Positions 52,701 to 61,700 of a DNA stretch of 64,000 nt are shown here, one piece after another. The translations under genes were made by a program, and so were the position numbers. The notes under the pieces are model-generated. The model saw only the letters and a list, made by a program, of their open reading frames with translations, did not search any database and had not been told where the DNA came from. Within the stretch, counting starts at the first letter, position 1, and every line of letters starts with the position of its first letter. Source of the DNA: Nautilus pompilius (lineage: Eukaryota > Mollusca > Cephalopoda > Nautilida > Nautilidae); contig JACATO010000989.1 of assembly GCA_018389105.1 (NCBI GenBank), forward strand, positions 248,001 to 312,000. Direction: 5' to 3'.

Positions 52701-55700
52701 TTTCCTGAAATTGAATATCAGTGTATATTAGACACTTCCGATATTCTTCTTTCTGTAGAACCAAAACTGCTACAGGCAAAACCTACACAATCAGTAGAAA
52801 AGAAATCCAGTTGTCAAATAAAGCTTTGGTTGGCAAAAAATCCTGACTGATTATCTGGGCAAGACTTGTCCTAATATCGCTTGTGTGTGGAAACTTGATT
52901 TCTTTCTATGTTGGTATCTAGTACTAGAATACAATGATATAGTGTATTGGAAATCTTGCCTTGTGTCGACATGCCTGTCTAGCACCCGAGCTCCTCCCCC
53001 TCCCAACATAAAACTTTGCCACACCTGAACCCTTGGAGATCCCATTTTTGTTTTTGCCGAGGTGTTGGAGTATATGAAGGAGTATTCTCCACACAAAAAA
53101 TTGGGACCAATAGCTCTCCTGGGTGGCAGTGGCTAAAGGTCAAAGGGCACCATCAATTACCACTTTTGGAATTTCTATTTTGAAGTGATTTTACTTAAGC
53201 GATTGGAAAGATCTTGCTTTTACGAGCATTTTGATGCCAAGATCATCCAAATTGGACCAGTACCCTTGAGATATAGCTTCTGAAAGATTGTGGGTCAGCC
53301 ATGGAAGTCCACATTTGGTGGGAGGGTCCTAAAATTGGCCCCAGTGGGCCCCAAGGTCTGAAAGTTGGCATGGTGAGTTACTTAATCCAAATGAATAAAT
53401 GGTCATCATATGGGGAGAAAATATGGTATTAGTGTCAGGAGGGTGTGTACACTTGATATGGAATGCCCCTTTTGCATAATCTCTGTAAACAGAGAGTTCT
53501 TGGATTATGCATGTGTGGAATTTGTAGCACACACTTTCTGATGAGCAGCTTGTTTTTTTTTTTTTCTTTTCAAATTTAATCAAAATTTATTGATGAAAAG
53601 TGACTTAAGTGAGTTATAGGGTAACCTTCTAGGCTGCATTTAGAGGCTAAATTGAGAATTTTTGGTGCTGTGCCTAAGGTGGTCTAGATTATGTAAAAAT
53701 TGCAAAAGGTTGAATTTTTGTCTCCCCCTGCTCACCCTTGAAAGGTTCAATCTCAATGCACAGACAGCTTTATGTCCATGTTAAAAAAGAAACCAGCAGC
53801 AGCAAAAGTTGCCCATACTTGAAAGTCTAAAACTAGAATTTGGGATGAGTTACATGCTTATTCACCCTTTCTTGTTGGTTGGGGCGGGATTTCAAGCTCT
53901 GTTAAGGGAGTCCTTGTCTTTTAAATATATCAGTAAAAATAGATTTAGACAGTTTATAGAACAACACATTTGATTGTAAGGCAAAACTTTCTTTTGTTCT
54001 TGTTTTCAGACTTTCCCCAGGAGAAAGGCCTTCTACCCCTCTGAATGATGAAAAACCATCAACCACTAAAATGAGTGATGAGCCAAAGGTGAGTGGTGGT
54101 GGGTTTGAGAATCTAATAACTGTCAGGAAATCTTTCCCACTGACTGCAGGGAGTATAAGAACATCTGGATGCTTTTGTCTGCAGCATGACAGCAGCTGAT
54201 TTCGTCATTCGTTTTTACTAGTCTCTCCTTAACAATGAGCTATTTTCTTGATACCTCAGGAAACACAGTCCATCAATCTACTACTGTTCTTTGACTTCCT
54301 CATTATGGAGTCTCCATAAACATAATTTTGTCAATAGCAGGATGGAAATACGTAGAGACGTTTAGTAGATCCTGCATCATTGAGAAAATCAATTTGCTTC
54401 AGCAAGCTATTACTCAGAATGATGTATTGCAAGAGAACATTACTTAATTAATTTCAGGTTTTAACGCTCTTCAATCTTGATTCATACAGAAAAGTATTAG
54501 GTTGTTACAAAAGTTTTGTCGGTTTTTTTTACTGCAACAATAAGACTTCATATCGCTGCTGAATTTGAAGTTTATTGATCAAAGTAAGTTCCATTACAAT
54601 CAATACACTTCTGCCAACAAGTTACAAGTGCATTTATACCATTTTGAAAGAAATCTGGATTTCTGGAGTCAAACTGTTGGAAGGCAAGTTCAGTTGCTGC
54701 TTGGTTGGAGAAGAATTTCATATGGAGGAAGCTGTTGAGCTGTTTGAAAATGTGGGAGAAAGGTCTGGTGAATAGGCTGAGTGAGGGAGAACTTCGTACC
54801 CAAACCTGTTCAGTTTCTGAAGAGTCACTTTTGCAACATGAGGACGAGCATTGTCGTAGAGCAGGAATAGGCCTCTTTGATTCACCAATGCCGGCTGTCG
54901 TTTGGAGAGTTTCTGATCAACATCGTTTAATTCACAACTCTACCTTTCAGCTGTGATGGTTTTGCCAGGTTTCAAGAAGTTATAGTGGATGACACCAGTT
55001 GCAGTCCACCAGACAGTGACCATGACCTTCTATGGATGGAGGCTGGGTTTTGGAATGTGGTTAGGCACCTTGTCTCTGTTGAGCCTCTATGTTGATTGTT
55101 TGTGATTGTTAAGGATCCATTTTTCATCACGCATAATGATTCGGTCAAGAATTGGGTCAGTTTTGTTTCTTGTAACAAGTGAAGAGCCGATCTCCAATCA
55201 ACGATTTTTTGTTGTTCATTAAACTCATGAGGCACCCACTTGTTAAGGTTTTTTGCCTGGCTGATTGCGTCAAGATGCCGGGAAACAGTTACAGTGCTCA
55301 CATCAGATTCTCCAGGAATTTCTCTCACTGTTTTTCTTGGATCAGCCTCAATTGAGGCTTTCAGAGGCTCATCATCACAGCTGGCAAGACATCCACTGTT
55401 CCGTATCTTTGAGTCTTGCATCTCCTGATTGAAACCATGCAAACCATCGTTGTATTGTGCACTCATTTGCTGTGTCCTTGTCCCATGCTTGCTTGCCTTG
55501 CTCGTTTGTGACCTAGTTTGAACTTGTGAAGCAAAATGGCACAAAAAACATTTCTATCCGTGCTTCACTCAGAACCCTAAAAAGTATCCATTTTATGATT
55601 TTTAAAAAGGTAGGTCTTGCATAATGTCTGCCAAAGCACATGCTACAAACAATATATAATTTATCTACATACACCTTCACAAGCATGCAAAAAATGAACT

Positions 55701-58700
55701 CCAAATTTACATAATATAAAAACTGACAAACATTTTGTAATGACCTAATATTTATTATGTTTAGAATGTACATTTTGTTGATTTCTATATGAAATCGAGT
55801 TAATGAATACCAAGTAGGTGTAATCAGCAAAAATTAACAGTGTGTTTTGTTTTTGTGTGTGCAGCCATTTTGAAGTCTCTTCATAGTCTAATTAAGGGAT
55901 TCAAAACTTTCACTATAAAATAATTAATTTATAGTCTGGTTTTATTTATCAATTTGGTACACTTAAAACATTATTTTGTTTACAAAATGATCTTGAATAT
56001 TGTTTTCATAGTGTCATTTTAATTGGCTTATTTGGAAAGTATTCAAGCCATTTCACAGCAGGATTACTTTTTAACATAGCACTATTTTTTGCCGTCTTGC
56101 AGGGTATGGCAGTACCCGTCTTAGGTCAGAGAGGAAGGAATGCTAGGCCAGTTCAAACAGGTAAGAGTCCCCACAACTAAAAATTTGTTTCTCATCGTAG
56201 CTTGCTTGCTTTCAAGAGAATCTCAGGTAATTGAAATGTGTATAAGTAACATGATAGCTTTCCTGTCCAGAAGACCACTAACAGCTTTGTTTCCATCACT
56301 TGTGATGTGTGGTATTTGGTTGTCCTCCATATATATTTGTGAGAGATATTGTGTTGCCTGTTTTCTGCCACCACTGTTATTTTCTCTTTTTGATCATAAA
56401 ACAAAACAAAACCTTAAAATGCAATACATGGTGGTTTCTGAAGTATCAGCATTATATTTTTAATATGCATTTGATAATTTGAGAGCAGTAGTTATAAGAT
56501 TGAGACCAAATCATAAATAGTAGTGGTATTTAACTTGTTGAGACCTTTACAGTTTTGCAGAGTAGCAGTATAATCTTAAAATAAGAATGAAACTCCATGA
56601 TTTATGGAAATAACTGAACTTTAAATTACTTTTTATTGAGGTTTGTCAAAACCCTGAACAATATTCAAAGTAAAATGTTAAGAATTGATTGAGATTTGGA
56701 GAGGGGGTAAAAATTGGTGTAAACAGGTGTTAAGCCCGTGAAGGTTTTTTCTAACTTGAAAAAAATTTTGTTTTAAAAAAGAAAAGCAAGGCTTTCATCT
56801 GTTAACAGCATTATCACATAGGGAAATTGGAGAACTGTTGGGATTTAAAAATTAATGTGGAGCAGATGTGGAATTTTTGTGTTCATAGACCCTAAAGGAC
56901 ATTGTCTTTGACCAATGTAGACTAGTTGTCAACTACATGGAATTGAATAAATACCAGGGACACATTTGGCATCTATGAGGTTTTCCAAATGCTCAGGTGA
57001 AGACCTCATACTTTGAGTCTTCAAAGCATCTTTGTTGTTTATTTTAGAGATTTCATCAGTAATTCTTGGAATAAAAGGATGTGTATTATTTGATTTGATA
57101 GATGAGCCTGACTTGACTTTAATTAAAGATTGGTTCAAATTTCATTAGAGTAATTATTTCTTTTTAACACTTTACAAACATTTTACATTTCGTTGGGCAA
57201 ACTTTCAGAATCACAAATTTAAAGGGATTGTTGAAATAGAGCAGAACAAATTATTTGTTTAGTAGCAAGAGAATGGTTGTTACAGAAATCTAAATATTTG
57301 TATCTTTTTGCACTGACAGTTTTATAAAAAAAGGTTTTTGTAATTTGCACATTAAGAAAGGAAAGTGAGTTGTTAATGTTGTGTTCCATAGTAAATTGTA
57401 TGGAAGGCTTGATTGAATTAAGGATCAGAGAGAAGCATCTGTAAAGAATCATTACTAGGTGTCTACAAACAAAAGTATTATTGTGTATTTGTCACATTTT
57501 AGATGCCTATTAACTTTACTAAAACTGGTGATAGGGGAGAACTCATAGTTGCTGCTACTTTGAACTTACCATTCCAAATGAATGTAAAAGACAGGTGAAC
57601 CAACTCTAATGTCTTTGAGAGTGATCTGTTCCTAAGTATGGTGTTGTCAAACAACTTACTGAAAAGAATTTGAGAAGTTTCATTAGCAGGAATGCTAATG
57701 AACAAAGACAACATCAAACTTTACAAAGTTGTCAGATGCATGTAACTATATTTTTAGTTTTGTTTTTGAAGAAAACTGAATTCTCTGCAAAAGATTCATT
57801 GTTACCAAAAAAAACAGGCAAATATGAAACCAATTATTTTTCAAGTTGATAAGTAGGTGAATCAGTATTACCAACAACAGGTCTGAGCATTACATCAGCA
57901 AAATTTTATTTGACTCCCAAGCTTATAATTAAGTAAGCCAACCTCTGACTTCTACTCTTCAGAGGTTAATGTCAAAAATACTTTACAAAGCAAAAAGAGG
58001 GCAGAGTTAATAGTTTTTATTCCAAGAATTACTAATATATCTCTAGAATGCTCAGTGAGCACCTTAGTTTGAGATTCTCTCTCTCGTGTAAAAGCTCCAT
58101 AGCTACTAAACATGCATTCCTGATATTTATTTTATTCCATGTAGTTGCAGACAAGTCTAAATTGGTCAGGTGCTGTGTCCGTGAATGCTATTAACTCGCA
58201 TCTGCATTTTCGTCTCTCTCTCTCTCTCTCTCTCATGAAATGTAAGTCATAACAGTTCCTCCTATTTGATCCAATAACAAATTCCAAGTATATGCATAAA
58301 ATAGGAAACAGATGTCAAAGAATCTATTTTTATTTCCTTATGATAATATTATTAACAGAAAAATTTTTTTTTTAAATTACAACAGGTTCCATGGATGTAT
58401 AAATCACATTGTTTATACTTTATCGTTTTTTTCCTCCTTGTTTTGACAGGAGCTGAATAAAAAAGTTAGTGAAACTGTTACTTCTATAACTTACGGTGCT
58501 TCATTCCTGTTTAAAGACTATAATAGTGAAGTCGTATTGCGTGGATTTTGCTGTCTTTTTAGGATCTTCAAATTGCCACTCTGCAAAAATTATTAGTTCA
58601 TTGGTAACATTAAAAAATAATAAAATTTAAAATATGCAGAACAAGGCTATTTACAGATAGTAATCTTAAAAATCTCTCTAATAAAAACCAGCTTTCTGAA

Positions 58701-61700
58701 TGTAATTGGCTTCTGTTTTATTTTTAATAGTGACTGGTAGAAGTGGACCTCCACGATCAAGGTAAAACTATATTCCGTCCTTTTCTTTAAAAATTTCACA
58801 TTGTCAAATCTGCAGCATATTTCAAGATGGGAACAACAAATTCTAACTAAACTCGGGGGGGGTTAGTAAATGGAAATACTGATGCTTAAAATTTTAAGTG
58901 TTAATGAATAATGTGCCTCGATTTGTTTAAACTCTTAAATTTTCTAATTTTTATCAAAACAGAATGGCTTGGCTGCTGCATCTGTATTGTTTCTGGCAGA
59001 TACCAGCTTAAAAGCATTACTGTTTGTGTTGATCTGTCTATAAAACATGGGATTTGAGTGATGTGAATTTGTCTTATATATTAATGAGGAAGGTACTGTA
59101 ACAGCCCCTATGGCTCAACAGTAATACATATTTAAAGTGCAGTGGGCTGCAAATGCATCTCAGGTGGTATACAGAGGATTAAATGGGTTGAAATGATTTA
59201 TTCTTTTATTTTGTAATATATTGTGTAGCATGTTGATAAAGGCAAAAAATTGGGAAATTTTATTTTAAGTTAGTAGCAAATAGTTTGAAAATTGAAGTCA
59301 AGTACAGGTGCACAGAAACTAACACCACCAGCTGTAACAACATTTAAATCAACTGTAAGTATGTGACATGGTAGTGAAGAAATTTTAATTGACATTCTGA
59401 AGTGTAGTAAAGGTAACTAATAACAACTCAATTCTTTTCATCTTTTTTATTTGTCATTTTAATATTGATAATGAGATGATTCAGGAATGAAATAATTAAA
59501 TTATAACAGAAGAGTTACATGAATGCATTTTGAGTTATGTAAGGTATGTTTTGCATATTGTTCTTCCTATAAACTCTAAAGGATAACAAAATAGAAAATA
59601 TTTTAGGTTTGTGCCATTTGGATAACCTGCTTATATGTTGGTACATTCTGGAGTCAGAAGATTATAGTGGTCTGTAAGGTTTGCTTGCTTTGACATTGTC
59701 ACTTTGACTAATAGTAGTATGGAATATTTAATTTAGGCTCTCAATGTGTCACTCAGTATAGATTTGGGTATTTATTCTGTCTGCTAATGGCAATAGTAAA
59801 CTGTGGGATTCAGCAGAATTTAAAATAAGGACCCTGCAACAATTTGTTATGGTCTTGTAAACTTGCTGGGTGAGAGATTAGTGCAGTAGTTGAACACTAT
59901 GCTTGTCCTGCTGCCAGCTGTGGTACACTAAGTCAGACCATATTTCACATCCAGCTATTGGCATGATTCTTCACACACTTCTGAACCAACTTGTGTGCCG
60001 GCTTAACGCAGACACTTTTCTTCCATTTCTTGTCCAGTCAGCTTCTTCCAATACAGCATGTGGCAGGATTTGTAATGATCCAGAGGTGGGTTCACCATTG
60101 TTAATCTGCCCTGGTAGCAGCAATAACATCCCACATCATAACCTGGTACAAAGCCTGCCACTGGCTGTGGTCATCTGTAACTATACAGGTGCCTTAGCTT
60201 AGAAATGTGATTCAAGAGAGACACTGGAATCTACATATATATGGCAGTAAGCAATCAAAAGAAAAGAAAGAAAAAAATGTTACCACAAATTTTAAAAATA
60301 TTTCTAGTGTTTTTCAGTTCAGGTTGAGTTATGAAAACCTTCATAAATGCAAGTTTTAATTTATCTGAAAAAGTATTTTAAAAGAACACAACATACACAG
60401 TTTATGGTTGTTTGATTGCTGACATGTCAGTATATCTTATCTAAGTATTTTCTGTAAACCACATTTTCAAAAATGAAAAGTTTTTGTTTCTGCTTGAGGG
60501 CTGTTAGCTTATCTAAATAAATTTAAATGAATTTAAAATTCTAGCTTAAAGATAATTATTTTCAGTGTGTTTTTTTTTTTTTTAAGGGAATAAGCCACCC
60601 ATAATTTTTAAAATTTTTTTTTTTGCAAAACTGAGCTTCTGATGAAATTGTATTTAGAATTTGTCAGAGTAAATGAAATAAAGTAACCAAAAAATTTTTT
60701 AAAAACAAAAGACAGTTGTTTCTTTTGTTTATGTGGGTATTGCTGATTATTTTAGTGAACGTCTTCAAAAGCATTTATGATGAAACAAAGTTTTGAGAAT
60801 TTAGTAATTAGTTCTACTCACTGCCTTAATATTATATTATATATATTATTCACGTACTTGTGTACTTGTATTTCAGCGAAAGTATGTTATATGCAAGCTC
60901 CAGGTAAAAATTATATTTATCAATTTAAAGACTATTTTATGACTGACTCTAACTCCTTAGAACATTATAAAAGAGTAAACTTTAATTGGATCTGCAGTAA
61001 AGCAGGTTATTCTAGCAGAATGTTAGGAAAATAAATTAGTATAAACACCACTCACAGCAGTGCAGTGACCTGCTTTGTTAAAATGAGAACCTATTTAAAT
61101 ATATGATTTTGGGCTGAGTGCAGAACATTGTGCAGTTTTACCAGGTACATGCTACTGTGTTCAGAATCAAACTTGAAAGCCACTAATGGTCACAATACAC
61201 TCAACAAACTATCAGATGCATGGTTTTTACTTATCCATCATGAAGTATTGCATGAGCCAAGAACCAGCAAAGAGTCATCTGCACAATTGCCCAGTAATGT
61301 AGATGCAATGAAGGCAACATTGACTCATCCATGGCAAAGTCTGGGGATGATGATTGAGTGTGTTATTTATATCATGCCTAATTTTGTTTTTGTACATGTG
61401 TTGCAGTTTAGCGTGTCATGGTAAATGTTACTTTAACTTTGAAGTTGCTTATTTAAAATACAACAGGGCAGTATGTACATGACAAGTCTAATGTGCAGAT
61501 ATCTTCTCACTCATGCACACCCACTTTGGGTCTTTTGTGACTTTGTACTCTACTGAACATCTGAGCAAAAACCTGTTTGTGCTAATGGGCACTAGCACAG
61601 TTATCAAGATACTCAGAATGGCTTACTGTCTGTGGCATGTTGCCCATCTTTGGAAAAGGTTTTACAAACTGAAAGAGGGAATTTCATAAATACATGAAAA

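Larger units (their letters stand above)
47578..53478 (+). mobile_element. Long-TIR DNA transposon, interrupted by a nested hAT
   Basis: Inverted repeats of about 460 bp bound a 5.9-kb element in RBBP6 intron 9 (about 4.15 kb without the insert). Inside, on the + strand, is a decayed transposase with a family-specific path: Cys-rich start, IxLREKY block, [20 protein letters not shown], [37 protein letters not shown] and [10 protein letters not shown] near the end. These match a multicopy protein family widespread in cnidarians, insects and molluscs. I do not know its accepted superfamily name; Sola-like is one candidate. Exact ends are uncertain by about 10 bases because the tips have diverged. 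Confidence 0.85.

Noticed and set aside
59903-60202. 99-codon frame in intron 12
   Set aside because: Cys/Ser/His-rich but with no ordered motif, no splice sites in phase with RBBP6 and no homologue I recognise.
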